A stretch of 64,000 nucleotides of DNA from Acidimicrobiaceae bacterium (lineage in GTDB: Bacteria > Actinomycetota > Acidimicrobiia > Acidimicrobiales > Ilumatobacteraceae), in NCBI GenBank assembly GCA_016722025.1, contig JADKGZ010000004.1, forward strand, positions 310,001-374,000, in the 5' to 3' direction. Positions 43,966-52,721 of this stretch are shown in pieces; positions within the stretch are counted from its first letter, which is position 1; the number at the start of each line of letters is the position of its first letter. Both the position numbers and the translations under genes were made by a program. The notes beneath the pieces were generated by a model. It saw nothing but the letters and a program-made list of their open reading frames with translations, had not been told where the DNA came from and searched no databases.

Positions 43966-44649
43966 TCAGCGGCGCTTGTTGCCCCAGGTGTTCCAGTGGG
44001 TGACTGCTGCGGCAGGCTTGCGGGGGGCGACGCCGAACTTGCCCACCGGGTACCCGACGGGGAGGAGCGCGGCGATCTCGAAGCGCGGGCTGCCATCGTC
44101 GCGACTGGGCACGCCCAACAGTTCCAGCACCTCTTCCGAGTGGATGCGGATCACCGTCGTGAGTGCGGTGCCCAGGCCCAGCGAGCGAGCGGCGATGCAG
44201 AAGTTCTGCACCGCCGGGTACACGCTGGCATCGAGGCGGCCGATGTCCATCGTGCCCGCGTCGTCGCGCGAACCCCACGGAATCAGCGGCTGCAAGAAGA
44301 GCACCAACGCCGGCACCTCGCCGAGGTGGTCGGCCAGGTGGCGACTGGCATCGCGAGTGCGACGCCACGCTGCGGCCTGCGCCTCGTCGGGGAATGCAGT
44401 CGGTTCCGGCAGCGACTGCTCGTAGCGGTGGTACGCACGCTGGTAGAGGGCACCGACCTGCGCTCGCACGGCAGGGTCGGTGACCACCACGTACTGCTGC
44501 GGCTGCACGTTGCCGCCGCTCGGCCCCTGCTGTGCCGCCTTCAGGCAGGTCTCGATGTCGGCGTCGGCGACCGGCTGGTGGCTGAAGCGCCGCATGGCGC
44601 GGGTGGTCATGATGGTTTCGATTGCGATGTTGTCGTGCACGGCAGTCAT
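43966..44649 (-). CDS. Nitroreductase family protein
   Basis: A 227-residue FMN-dependent nitroreductase-fold protein. TTRAMRRFSHQPV at the N-terminus and AAQQGPSGGNVQPQQYVVV bind FMN; DASVYPAVQNFCIAARSLGLGTALTT is the dimer helix, and LLPVGYPVGKFG lies near the C-terminus. It probably uses NAD(P)H to reduce nitro, quinone or enone groups. The start overlaps the corrected enoyl-CoA hydratase stop (ATGA at 44646-44649), so the two are coupled. Confidence 0.9.
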   Translation of the reverse strand: MTAVHDNIAIETIMTTRAMRRFSHQPVADADIETCLKAAQQGPSGGNVQPQQYVVVTDPAVRAQVGALYQRAYHRYEQSLPEPTAFPDEAQAAAWRRTRDASRHLADHLGEVPALVLFLQPLIPWGSRDDAGTMDIGRLDASVYPAVQNFCIAARSLGLGTALTTVIRIHSEEVLELLGVPSRDDGSPRFEIAALLPVGYPVGKFGVAPRKPAAAVTHWNTWGNKRR

Positions 44650-45426
44650 CTCCCCTCATAGATCGGCGGGCGCTTCTCTTGTAACGCGTCGATCGCTTCC
44701 TTGTGGTCGTGCGACAGGAAGCACGGGATCTCCAGCGCGATCGACAGGTCGAAGCTGGTGAGCAGCGCCTGCTTCAGCTGCGCGTTGACCGCCTGCTTGG
44801 TGCCCTTGACGGCCAGCGGTGGCTGCGCGGCGAGGCGCCCCGGCCCACGCAAGCGCCCGTTCGCGAACCGCCTCCGGCGCACACACCTCACTGGCGACGC
44901 CCAGTCGCAGCGCTTCGGCGGCCGAGAGCGGCTCGCCCAGCAGCAGGTGCCGCTTCGCGGCGAGCGGCCCGAGCAGCAGCGGCCAAACCGCCGCGCCACC
45001 GTCGCCGGCCACGAGACCCACGTTCACGTGTGGGTCGATGATCACGGCTCGCTCGCTCATCACGATCACGTCGCAGAGCAACGCGATCGAGGCGCCGAGC
45101 CCGGCAGCAGCACCGTTGAGGCCACACACGATGGGCACCTCCACGTCGAGCAGATCCCAGATCATCTGCTTCGCGTCACGACGAAGCTCGTCGAGCGCAG
45201 CGGTATCCCGCAGCGCAGGGAACCACCCGAAGTCGCCCCCGGCACTGAACGCCTTGCCCTCACCGGTGAGCACGATCACGCGAGCCTCGCGCTCGCGCTT
45301 CAACAACCGGAACAGTTCACCGAACTCGTGGTGCAGCAGTGCGTCGACAGCGTTCATCGGCGACGTGGGGTGCTTGATCGTGGCCGTCAGCACGAGGCCC
45401 CGACGTTCGAGGTGGATGGCGTGCAC
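44646..45426 (-). CDS. Enoyl-CoA hydratase/isomerase family protein, frameshifted
   Basis: A crotonase-fold protein. LTGEGKAFSAGGDFGWF and CGLNGAAAGLGASIALL form the oxyanion hole, followed by VGLVAGDGGAAVWPLLLG. After ERALAWAG the frame is lost; the other frame gives RLAAQPPLAVKGTKQAVN and EAIDALQEKRPPIYEGR, the normal end of this family. Dropping one base from the C-run 44838-44841 joins them as 259 residues. The corrected stop then overlaps the nitroreductase start by ATGA, which supports the correction. GTG 45426 lies 6 bases after TACGGT (minus strand 45438-45433). Confidence 0.82.
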
Positions 45427-45519
45427 AACGCGACCGTAGTGCTCACGAACGGCCGTCGGCCTCTTGCGCCCCGCCGCGGACTGAATGCACCGTGACGATG
45501 CAGGAGGAAGTGAGAGAAG

Positions 45520-47021
45520 GTGGTCGCCGTGATGGTGCTGGCGGTGCTGCTGTTGGTCACGCTGGTCGTCGGGGTCGTCGGGGCGGCCAGTCGCTCCGCG
45601 AGGAGGCGAACACGCGCCCGGCGCGTTCGGCCGATGTCGCCCGGCGCGACGCTGTCGCCGACAGAGCAAGCTCCCGTGCACGGAATCGTCACCGCGGATC
45701 ACACGGCCACCACGCCGGCGAACGGCGCAGCCGCCAACCTGCGGGCCGCGCTCGACCGTTGGCGCACGGCCGGGCTGATCACCGACGCACAGGCCGCATC
45801 GATCGAGCAGCACGAGTTGACGTTGCTGCAAGCGGCTCGCCCAGTACCCGCACACGACACCCGTCGCGGCATCCCGCTGGTGGCCGAGGCGCTCGGTTAC
45901 CTGGGAGGCACGTTGGGCATCGTGGGCCTGACGCTGCTGGTGTCGCGGTACTGGCCCGACATGGCCACCGCCGGTCGACTCGGTCTCAGTGGAGGTGCCG
46001 CGGTGCTGCTGGCAGGCGCCGGCTACTCGGTGCACGAAGGCGCCGACCCTGCGTTCACTCGTCTGCGCTGGTTCCTCTGGCTGGTCTCCAGTGCCGCCGG
46101 GGCCTTGTTCGCCGGTGTGCTGGCAACTCAGACCTTCGGAGCCGACGCGCCGGCGACGATCGCACTCGCCTGCGCGACCCTGATCGCCGCACAGAACGCT
46201 GTCTTCTGGGCCGGCGCCCGGCGACCACTCCAGCAGCTGCTCACCTTGACCGCCTCGATGGTCGCAGCTGGTGCGTTCGTCGCTCAGTTCGCCGGCTCCG
46301 TCACCGTGGGCACCGCGCTGTGGGCCGTTGGCGCAGGGCTGTTGACCTCGCGGCCGGCCTGCTCCACCGCACGACGTTCCCACCACTGACCGTCGGCGTC
46401 GGCGCGGCCACGATGATCGTCGGCACGGCGATGGCCGCCGAATCACTGCAAGGCCCCGGCTTCGTGATGATGGTGCTGACCGCACTCGGCCTGCTGACGC
46501 TCGCGTCGGTGCCGATCGACATCGGCGACCCGGCGGATCGCGTCGTGCTCACTGTCATCGGCGCCGTCGGCAGCGCCCAAGCGCTGCCGATGACGATCGG
46601 CTACTTCGCCGAACACGCGGCAGTGGCCACAGGGTTGGTCGTGTGGTCGGTCGCTGGTGGCCTCGTGTTCGTCGCCAGCCGAAAGTTGGTCCGTTCGCCC
46701 ATCGCCACGGAGATCATCGGTGGTGTGGCGCTGGTTGCCGGAGCGGCGATCACCGGGGTGCAATCGGTGGCGTTCGCCACGCTGTTCGGCAGCGCCACCG
46801 CCGCCGCCTTGATCGCACTCGGCACGCAGCCAGGGCGAGTGTTGCTGTCACTGTTCGGCTCGCTCGGTCTGCTGGTCAACGTGCCGTGGGCAATTCGCCA
46901 CTTCTTCCCCGGCGAAGGTCGCGTGCCGCTGCTCATCCTGGCGTCCGGAGCGGTGATCGTGCTCGTCGCCGTCTGGCTCGCTCGGATGAGTGGACGGTTG
47001 CGTCGCGAACTGCGGCACTGA
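45520..47021 (+). CDS. DUF2157 domain membrane protein, frameshifted
   Basis: A membrane protein of about 500 residues in two frames. The first part holds one N-terminal helix, then the DUF2157 start RWRTAGLITDAQAASIE and several helices. It ends near SRPACSTARRS. The second part continues with LHRTTFPPLTVGVGAATMIVG and five or more further helices to LARMSGRLRRE. A base missing near 46339-46352 would join them as GLLT(x)AAGLLHR. The function of the family is unknown. ATG 45532 is an alternative start. Confidence 0.75.
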
Positions 47022-47078
47022 TGCTCTGCGATGCTGCACTGAATCGGCGCCGGCGGGCCGGCCACGGCGCTCGGTAGG

Positions 47079-48194
47079 TCAGATCATCGCGGCATCGATG
47101 TCGATGCCGAAGTGCAACTTGCCAAGTGTTTCGTACAGGCGGGGGGCCACCATGATGTGCTGCGTGACCACATGGGCGTCGCGCAGGCAGCGCTGCAGCG
47201 GGCTGTGCTCGAAGATGGAGGTGCCGCCACCCAGCGTGTACGCCGTGTCGGCGGCCTTCACGCACGCCTCGGCGGCGTTGGCGCCGGCCAACCGCATGCG
47301 AGCGCGAGCCGCGACATCCACGCGACCCCCGGCAACGGCGGTGTCCCACGCCTGCGACACCTCGTCGAGCAGGAACGCTCGCGCACTGCGCAGTGTGGCT
47401 TCCGCACGAGCCAGTTCGTTCTGCGCGACACCGGACTGGCTGATCGTGCGCGCGCTGAACTGCGGCCTCTTCTCCGTGCCCAGTTCGACGATCGCATTCA
47501 ATGCGTGGCGGCCGATGCCGAGGCCGGCCGCGGCCACGCCGACTGCGAGCAGCGTCATGTCGGGGAACGCGCCAAGTGGCGAATCGACCTGCGAACCGGT
47601 GACCTGCGGCTGAGTGGCCAGACCCTCCGGCATGAACACGTCGTCCACGTGGAAGTCGGTGCTGCCCGTGCCACGCAGGCCGGAGGTGTGCCACGTGTCG
47701 TCGAACACCACCTGATCGGGGGAGAACCACATCGACCCGCTGAACCCGTCGCCGGTGGCACCGCCGGTGATCCACTGGCAGTGCTGGGTACCGCTTCCCC
47801 ACATCCACGCGCCGCTGACCCGGTACCCACCGTCGACCTTGGTTGCCGTGGCGTTGCGGGCGAACACTCCCCCGGTGAAGTTGGCGGGGTCGCCCCAGAT
47901 CTGTCGTGCGTGGTCGGGCTCGACGTAGTGGCTGAGCAGCGAGGTGGTGGTCGCGATCATCGTGCACCAACCGGCCGCGCCATCGGCGGTGGCGATGCGC
48001 TCGATCACCTGCAGGATCGTCGGCGGATCCACTTCCGGCCCGCCATAGGCGGCCGGCACGCACAGTCGCTGCACGCCTTCGGCGCGCATGGCATCGACCA
48101 CCGGCATCGGCAAGCGGCGCAGGCGCTCGCCATGCACGGCGTGTTCGGCGGCGACTGCAGCAACACGATCGGCGGCGGCCAGCCAATCGGTCAT
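47079..48194 (-). CDS. Acyl-CoA dehydrogenase-fold flavoprotein (HsaA-like, group D)
   Basis: A 371-residue protein of the acyl-CoA dehydrogenase fold, more like flavin monooxygenases of the HsaA/DszC type. It lacks the usual catalytic Glu region. GGVFARNATATKVDGGYRVSGAW and GTGSTDFHVDDVFMPEG are in the FAD domain, and TSIFEHSPLQRCLRDAHVVTQH, near the C-terminus, is typical of the group. Such enzymes hydroxylate aromatic or steroid rings with a flavin reductase partner. It is coupled by ATGA to the acyl-CoA dehydrogenase upstream. Confidence 0.87.
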   Translation of the reverse strand: MTDWLAAADRVAAVAAEHAVHGERLRRLPMPVVDAMRAEGVQRLCVPAAYGGPEVDPPTILQVIERIATADGAAGWCTMIATTTSLLSHYVEPDHARQIWGDPANFTGGVFARNATATKVDGGYRVSGAWMWGSGTQHCQWITGGATGDGFSGSMWFSPDQVVFDDTWHTSGLRGTGSTDFHVDDVFMPEGLATQPQVTGSQVDSPLGAFPDMTLLAVGVAAAGLGIGRHALNAIVELGTEKRPQFSARTISQSGVAQNELARAEATLRSARAFLLDEVSQAWDTAVAGGRVDVAARARMRLAGANAAEACVKAADTAYTLGGGTSIFEHSPLQRCLRDAHVVTQHIMVAPRLYETLGKLHFGIDIDAAMI

Positions 48195-49414
48195 GACCTG
48201 CCCACCACCCGCTGCGCCTCGGCCCAGCTGAGGCCCTTGCTGACGTCGGGTTCGCGAGGCAGGCCCAACACCCACTCGCCGATGATGTTGCGCTGCACGG
48301 CGAACGTGCCGCCGCCGATGGTGAGCGCCTGGCTGAACATGAAGCCGTCGTACCAACCGGCATGCATCAGCCCGCCGTCGGGCTTCTCCGGCCCCAGGCT
48401 CTTCGTGTCGGTGCCGGGCACGAACGTCTCGCCGTCACCGCCGGCCAGCATGCCCGCCGCACCGATGTAATCGCGAGCGAGGCTCATCACGTGCTGCCCG
48501 TGCTCGTCGGCGAGCAGCTTGCGAATGCTCGCCTCCGGCCCCGGCTGCTGGCCCTTCAGCGTGGCGGTGAGCGTGCGCATGCGGATGAGGTCGAGCAGCA
48601 TGTGCTCGATGTAGACGCCGGCGATCCGTTGGCGCATGTGCGGATCGGTGACCGGGCCCATGTCGCGGATGCTGTCGATCAACTCGACGGCGGTGGGGCC
48701 GTTCCCCCACAGCACACCCCCGGTGCTGAGCGACACGCGCTCGTTCCCCAGCGTGACCTTGGCGAGACGCCAGCCATCGTTGAGATCGCCCACCAGGTTC
48801 TCGGCGGGAATGCGCACATCGGTGAAGAAGACCTCGTTGAAGGTGTGGCCGCCGGTCATCTCGGTGATCGGACGGATCTCGATGCCAGGCAGATCCATCG
48901 GGCACACGAAGTAGCTGACGCCCTTGTGCTTGGGCAGGTCGGGGTCGGTGCGCGCGATGAGGATGCCGTACTTCGCGTACTGGGCGCCGCTGGTCCAGAT
49001 CTTCTGGCCGTTGACCACGAACTCGTCACCATCGCGCACTGCTCTGGTACCCAGGTTGGCCAGGTCGCTACCGGCGCCGGGCTCGCTGAACAGCTGGCAC
49101 CAGAACTCCTCGCCCGACAGCAGCGGGAACAGGTAGCGCGCGTGCTGCTCGGGCGTGCCGGCGAACAGCAACGTCGGCCCCGCCCAACCGATGCCGATCG
49201 GGTTGGTGGGGCGACGCACCTTGGCCCGGTGCAGTTCGTCGTCGATGATCAGCTGGTGGATCGCATCGGCCCCCAGGCCCCACGGCGCGGGCCAGTGGGG
49301 GGCCACGTACCCGGCCTCTGCGAGCTGCCGCCCGGTGGGGTCGGGGTTGGCGGCAAGCCATTCGCGGATCGCAAGTCGGCGCGGGTCGTCCTCGGCGGGC
49401 AGCTGGAAGTCCAT
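48191..49414 (-). CDS. Acyl-CoA dehydrogenase
   Basis: A 407-residue FAD enzyme for alpha,beta-desaturation of acyl-CoA. WCQLFSEPGAGSDLANL and NGQKIWTSGAQYA form the FAD and substrate site, FNEVFFTDVRIPAENLVG the middle domain, and QRNIIGEWVLGLPREP the C-terminus. The catalytic Glu is not certain by eye. TAGGGT ends 9 bases before ATG 49414. It lies in a two-gene unit with the HsaA-like protein, as in lipid or sterol catabolic clusters. Confidence 0.92.
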   Translation of the reverse strand: MDFQLPAEDDPRRLAIREWLAANPDPTGRQLAEAGYVAPHWPAPWGLGADAIHQLIIDDELHRAKVRRPTNPIGIGWAGPTLLFAGTPEQHARYLFPLLSGEEFWCQLFSEPGAGSDLANLGTRAVRDGDEFVVNGQKIWTSGAQYAKYGILIARTDPDLPKHKGVSYFVCPMDLPGIEIRPITEMTGGHTFNEVFFTDVRIPAENLVGDLNDGWRLAKVTLGNERVSLSTGGVLWGNGPTAVELIDSIRDMGPVTDPHMRQRIAGVYIEHMLLDLIRMRTLTATLKGQQPGPEASIRKLLADEHGQHVMSLARDYIGAAGMLAGGDGETFVPGTDTKSLGPEKPDGGLMHAGWYDGFMFSQALTIGGGTFAVQRNIIGEWVLGLPREPDVSKGLSWAEAQRVVGRS

Positions 49415-49451
49415 ACGCCCGCGACCCTATTCGCCCCTCGCGAGCGCCTCG

Positions 49452-49799
49452 TCATCGACGATTGCGTGTGGGCTGGTTTCGACCACGCAGACGATCGATG
49501 CGGCGGTCCCACGAGCCTCCGGCGTCGAGCAACCACCCGACGGCGGAGGCGAGACGCTCGGGCGTCGCCCGGTAGCGCACCTCGCGACCCACGCGCTCGG
49601 GCGTCGCCAGACCGGCCGCCTCCAACGCCTGCAGATGCTTCACCACGGCCTGGCGGCTGCACGCCAACGGCTCGGCCAACACGGTCGCGGTGGCCGGACC
49701 ATTGGCCAGCAGGCGCTGCAGCAGTTGACGCCGCGTCGGGTCGGCCAGTGCGCCGAACAACACGTCCAGCGCATCGCCCGCGACCGGCTCGGCACTCAC
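49452..49799 (-). CDS. ArsR family transcription regulator
   Basis: A 115-residue winged-helix regulator. ALADPTRRQLLQRLL and the recognition helix CSRQAVVKHLQALEAAG are typical of the ArsR group that pairs with SRPBCC proteins. No Cys metal site is evident beyond the one in the helix. GTG 49799 overlaps the SRPBCC stop by GTGA. It likely binds the two TGCAAC-N6-GTTGCA sites at 50246 and 50292. Confidence 0.87.
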   Translation of the reverse strand: MSAEPVAGDALDVLFGALADPTRRQLLQRLLANGPATATVLAEPLACSRQAVVKHLQALEAAGLATPERVGREVRYRATPERLASAVGWLLDAGGSWDRRIDRLRGRNQPTRNRR

Positions 49800-50212
49800 A
49801 CCCGTGCGCGGGCGTGCACCGACAGTGCCAGCAGGCAGGCGCGCACCTCCCACATCGACTGCTGCGTGCTGCGCGCGAACGCGAGCGGTTGCAGCGGTCG
49901 TTCGACGATGTGCACACGGCAGCCACCGCCGGGAAGGCCGACGAGCCCGATGACCACCTCGGAGACCGACGAAGGATCGTCATGCTCCCACCAGTGGAAC
50001 GTGAGCGATCGCTCCGGTTCCACCTGCACGACACGCACGTGGCGGTGCACGGTGTCGTCGACGACCTCGCCGACCCCACCGACCTCGATCTCGATCGCAG
50101 CATCGTCGACGAGCCACTGCCGCCAGCCGTCGGCCGTGGCGACGAGCTCCCACAACTCTGCTGCCGACCCCTCGAGCTCGATCTCGCGCTCGACGCACAC
50201 GTCATCGTTCAT
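49796..50212 (-). CDS. SRPBCC/AHSA1-type ligand-binding protein
   Basis: A 138-residue helix-grip protein. It starts with VEREIELEGSAAELWELVA and contains GEVVDDT, the ERSLTFHWW strand and a C-terminal long helix. Such proteins bind hydrophobic ligands and often accompany ArsR regulators. Here it precedes arsR, the reverse of the usual order. TAGGTT ends 8 bases before ATG 50212, so its transcript is probably leaderless. Confidence 0.85.
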   Translation of the reverse strand: MNDDVCVEREIELEGSAAELWELVATADGWRQWLVDDAAIEIEVGGVGEVVDDTVHRHVRVVQVEPERSLTFHWWEHDDPSSVSEVVIGLVGLPGGGCRVHIVERPLQPLAFARSTQQSMWEVRACLLALSVHARARV

Positions 50213-50245
50213 GGCGCAGGAACCTATCGCACTCGCCGCCTCACG

Positions 50246-50263
50246 TGCAACCCATCAGTTGCA
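50246..50263. promoter_or_regulatory. ArsR-type operator 1
   Basis: TGCAAC-CCATCA-GTTGCA is a perfect 6-bp dyad. It overlaps the expected -35 region (about 50244-50249) of the leftward SRPBCC-arsR promoter, whose -10 is AACCTA at 50221-50226 on the plus strand. Confidence 0.7.
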
Positions 50264-50291
50264 TCTGAGTCGCGCTCGACGTATCGTCATC

Positions 50292-50309
50292 TGCAACTCA
50301 TCAGTTGCA
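50292..50309. promoter_or_regulatory. ArsR-type operator 2
   Basis: TGCAAC-TCATCA-GTTGCA matches site 1 in 17 of 18 bases. It lies right after TATCGT (50282-50287), a possible -10 of clpP, and 13 bases before the clpP ATG. Confidence 0.7.
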
Positions 50310-50322
50310 CAAGGGAGCCCGC

Positions 50323-50952
50323 ATGTTGATCCCCACCGTCATCGAGACCACGAACCGCGGCGAGCGGGCGTACGACATCTACTCACGGTTGCTCGTCAAC
50401 CGCATCGTCTTCCTCGGCACCGCCATCGACGACCAGGTGACCAACCTCGTCATCGCGCAACTGCTGCACCTGGAGAGCGAGGACGCCGACAAGGACATCT
50501 CGATCTACATCAACAGCCCAGGCGGCGACATGACCGGTCTGTTCGCGATCTACGACACGATGCAGTTCATCACGCCCGATGTCTCCACCATCTGCGTCGG
50601 TCAAGCCGCGTCGGCCGCCGCCGTGCTGCTGGCCGCCGGAACACCCGGCAAGCGCTTCGCGCTTCCCAACGCGCGAGTGCTCATCCATCAGCCGCACGGC
50701 GGGGCGCAAGGGCAATCCACCGACATGGAGCTGGCGGTCGCCGAGATGGTGGAGATGCGACGCCGCATGGTCGACATCCTCCAGGCGGGCACCGGCCAGA
50801 CCAGGGAGCGCATCATCGCCGACATCGACCGCGACTACATCGTGCGCGGCGACCAAGCCGTCGGCTACGGGTTGGTCGACCACATCATCGAGCGCCGAGT
50901 GCTGCCCGACACCGCCCTGCCGGCGGCCATCGAGGCCGCTCCAGCAGCCTGA
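50323..50952 (+). CDS. clpP: ATP-dependent Clp protease proteolytic subunit
   Basis: A 209-residue ClpP, the serine protease ring of Clp. The triad is intact: S97 (GQAASAAA), H122 (LIHQPHGG) and D171 (DIDRDYIV). The INSPGGDMTG loop forms the oxyanion region. With ClpX, ClpC or ClpA it degrades unfolded proteins. No clpX or second clpP adjoins, so this is a stand-alone copy. ATG 50323 has AAGGGAG 5 bases upstream; an upstream TTG at 50305 is inside operator 2. Two ArsR-type sites lie in its promoter, which is unusual for clpP. Confidence 0.94.
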   Translation: MLIPTVIETTNRGERAYDIYSRLLVNRIVFLGTAIDDQVTNLVIAQLLHLESEDADKDISIYINSPGGDMTGLFAIYDTMQFITPDVSTICVGQAASAAAVLLAAGTPGKRFALPNARVLIHQPHGGAQGQSTDMELAVAEMVEMRRRMVDILQAGTGQTRERIIADIDRDYIVRGDQAVGYGLVDHIIERRVLPDTALPAAIEAAPAA

Positions 50953-50994
50953 CGGCTTCCCTCGCCGGGCCGGCCGGCAACTACGGTCAGCGCC

Positions 50995-52617
50995 ATGACC
51001 ACTGGCTGGAACCTTGCCGACATCTGGGAACGCAACGCCGACCGCTTTCCCGATGCTGTCGCACAGATCCAGGGCGAGCGCACATACACGTGGGCACAGT
51101 TCGACCGCCGCGCCGACGGCATCGCGCACACGCTGCTGCACGGCGGCGCCCAGCAGCAGGACAAGGTCGCCCACTACCTGTACAACAGCCCCGAGTACCT
51201 GGAGAGCATGTTCGGGATGTACAAGGCGGCCCTCGTGCCGGTGAACACCAACTACCGCTACACCGACGACGAGCTCACCTATCTGTGGGAGAACTCGGAT
51301 GCGGTGGCAGTGGTCTTCCACGGCACCTTCACGTCGCGCTGCGAGCACATGCGGGCCCGCGTGCCGAAGGTGCACACCTGGATCTGGGTCGACGACGGCA
51401 CCGAGCCCTGCCCCGACTGGGCGATCGACTACGAGACCGCTGCTGCCAGTGCCAGCGAGACCGGCCGCGTCAGCGCTGCCTGGGGTCGCAGCGCCGACGA
51501 TCTCTACATCCTCTACACCGGCGGCACCACCGGCATGCCGAAGGGCGTGATGTGGCGACAGGACGACATGGTCGGCAGCCTCGACGCACCGTCCAGGCAC
51601 CCGCTGCCCACCGCGCCCGGCTGGGCGGAGTTCGATGCCCGGATGAGCAAGCCCGGGCCCCGCAACCTGCCGGCGGCACCGCTGATGCACGGCACCGGCG
51701 CCTTCAACGCGATGTGGAACCTGGTGCTGGCCGGCTCGGTGGTCACGCTCCCCGGTCGCCACTTCGACCCTGTGGAACTGCTCGACACCATCCAGCACCA
51801 GCGTGTGAACAGCATCTCCATCGTCGGCGACGCGTTCGCCAAGCCGATCCTGAAGGCGCTCGACGCCGAACCCGATCGCTGGGACATCTCGTCACTGCGT
51901 GTCATCGTCAGCAGCGGCGTCATCTGGGCGGCCGAGACCAAGGCCGGCCTGCTGCGCCACAACGCCCGCCTCATCATGATCGACAGCCTGGGCAGCAGCG
52001 AGGCCATCGGCATGGCCAGCAACACGACCACCGCCGACAGCACCAGCAGCGGCACGGCCAAGTTCGCACTCGGGCCGAACACGAAGGTGCTCACCGAGGA
52101 CGGCCGGGAGGTGTTGCCCGGCAGCGGCGACCGCGGTCGCGTCGCGCTCAAGGGCCGTACACCGGTGGGTTACTACAAGGACGAGGCGAAGACCGCGGCA
52201 ACGTTCATGGTGCACGACGGTGTGCGCTGGAGCATTCCCGGCGACTGGGCCGAGGTAGAAGCCGACGGCACGCTGAAGCTGTACGGCCGTGGCAGCCAGT
52301 GCATCAACACCGGCGGCGAGAAGGTGTACCCGGAAGAGGTGGAGGAGGCACTGAAGACCCACCCGACGGTGAACGATGCGGCCGTGGTCGGCGTGCCCGA
52401 CGATCGCTTCGGTGAGGCCATCACCGCCCTCGTCGAGCCGCACGCCGGCGACACCATCGACGAGGCCGCACTCATCGCTCACGTGCGGGTGCACCTCGCT
52501 GCCTTCAAGTCACCCAAGCGAGTCCTGTCGATCGACAGCATCGGCCGCGCCGCCAACGGCAAGCTGAACTACACCGCACTGAAGGAAGAAGCCCTCCGCC
52601 GCCTCCGCGAGCAGTGA
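50995..52617 (+). CDS. Acyl-CoA synthetase
   Basis: A 540-residue adenylate-forming ligase. Core motifs are YTGGTTGMPKGVMW (about 180), the A5-like MIDSLGSSEAIG, GRVALKGRTPVGYYKD, GGEKVYPEEVEEAL and the A10 Lys in RAANGKLNYTALK. It probably makes long-chain or steroid side-chain acyl-CoA (FadD-like). TACGGT ends 7 bases before ATG 50995, so it is transcribed apart from clpP. Confidence 0.92.
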   Translation: MTTGWNLADIWERNADRFPDAVAQIQGERTYTWAQFDRRADGIAHTLLHGGAQQQDKVAHYLYNSPEYLESMFGMYKAALVPVNTNYRYTDDELTYLWENSDAVAVVFHGTFTSRCEHMRARVPKVHTWIWVDDGTEPCPDWAIDYETAAASASETGRVSAAWGRSADDLYILYTGGTTGMPKGVMWRQDDMVGSLDAPSRHPLPTAPGWAEFDARMSKPGPRNLPAAPLMHGTGAFNAMWNLVLAGSVVTLPGRHFDPVELLDTIQHQRVNSISIVGDAFAKPILKALDAEPDRWDISSLRVIVSSGVIWAAETKAGLLRHNARLIMIDSLGSSEAIGMASNTTTADSTSSGTAKFALGPNTKVLTEDGREVLPGSGDRGRVALKGRTPVGYYKDEAKTAATFMVHDGVRWSIPGDWAEVEADGTLKLYGRGSQCINTGGEKVYPEEVEEALKTHPTVNDAAVVGVPDDRFGEAITALVEPHAGDTIDEAALIAHVRVHLAAFKSPKRVLSIDSIGRAANGKLNYTALKEEALRRLREQ

Positions 52618-52635
52618 CCGAGCCCCACCCTCGCG

Positions 52636-52693
52636 TTACGTAAAGGCTGTCGGCCGTCTACCTGTGGTTCCCCCGCTGAACGTTTTACGTAAA
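52636..52693. promoter_or_regulatory. paired TTACGTAA palindromes
   Basis: TTACGTAA at 52636-52643 and TTTACGTAAA at 52684-52693 are perfect palindromes, 49 bp apart, both continued by AAG or AGG. They lie between an acyl-CoA synthetase and an SDR gene. Spacing near five helical turns suggests a cooperative repressor site. Confidence 0.5.
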
Positions 52694-52721
52694 GCGGAGG
52701 TGGATGGGTAGGTTCGGTGGG

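Noticed and set aside
49155..52415. Very long open frame (1086 codons) on plus, and similar long frames at 35268-38021 and 13241-15256
   Set aside because: They cross real genes in other frames, are rich in Arg/Ala/Gly/His without domains, and are typical shadows in GC-rich DNA.
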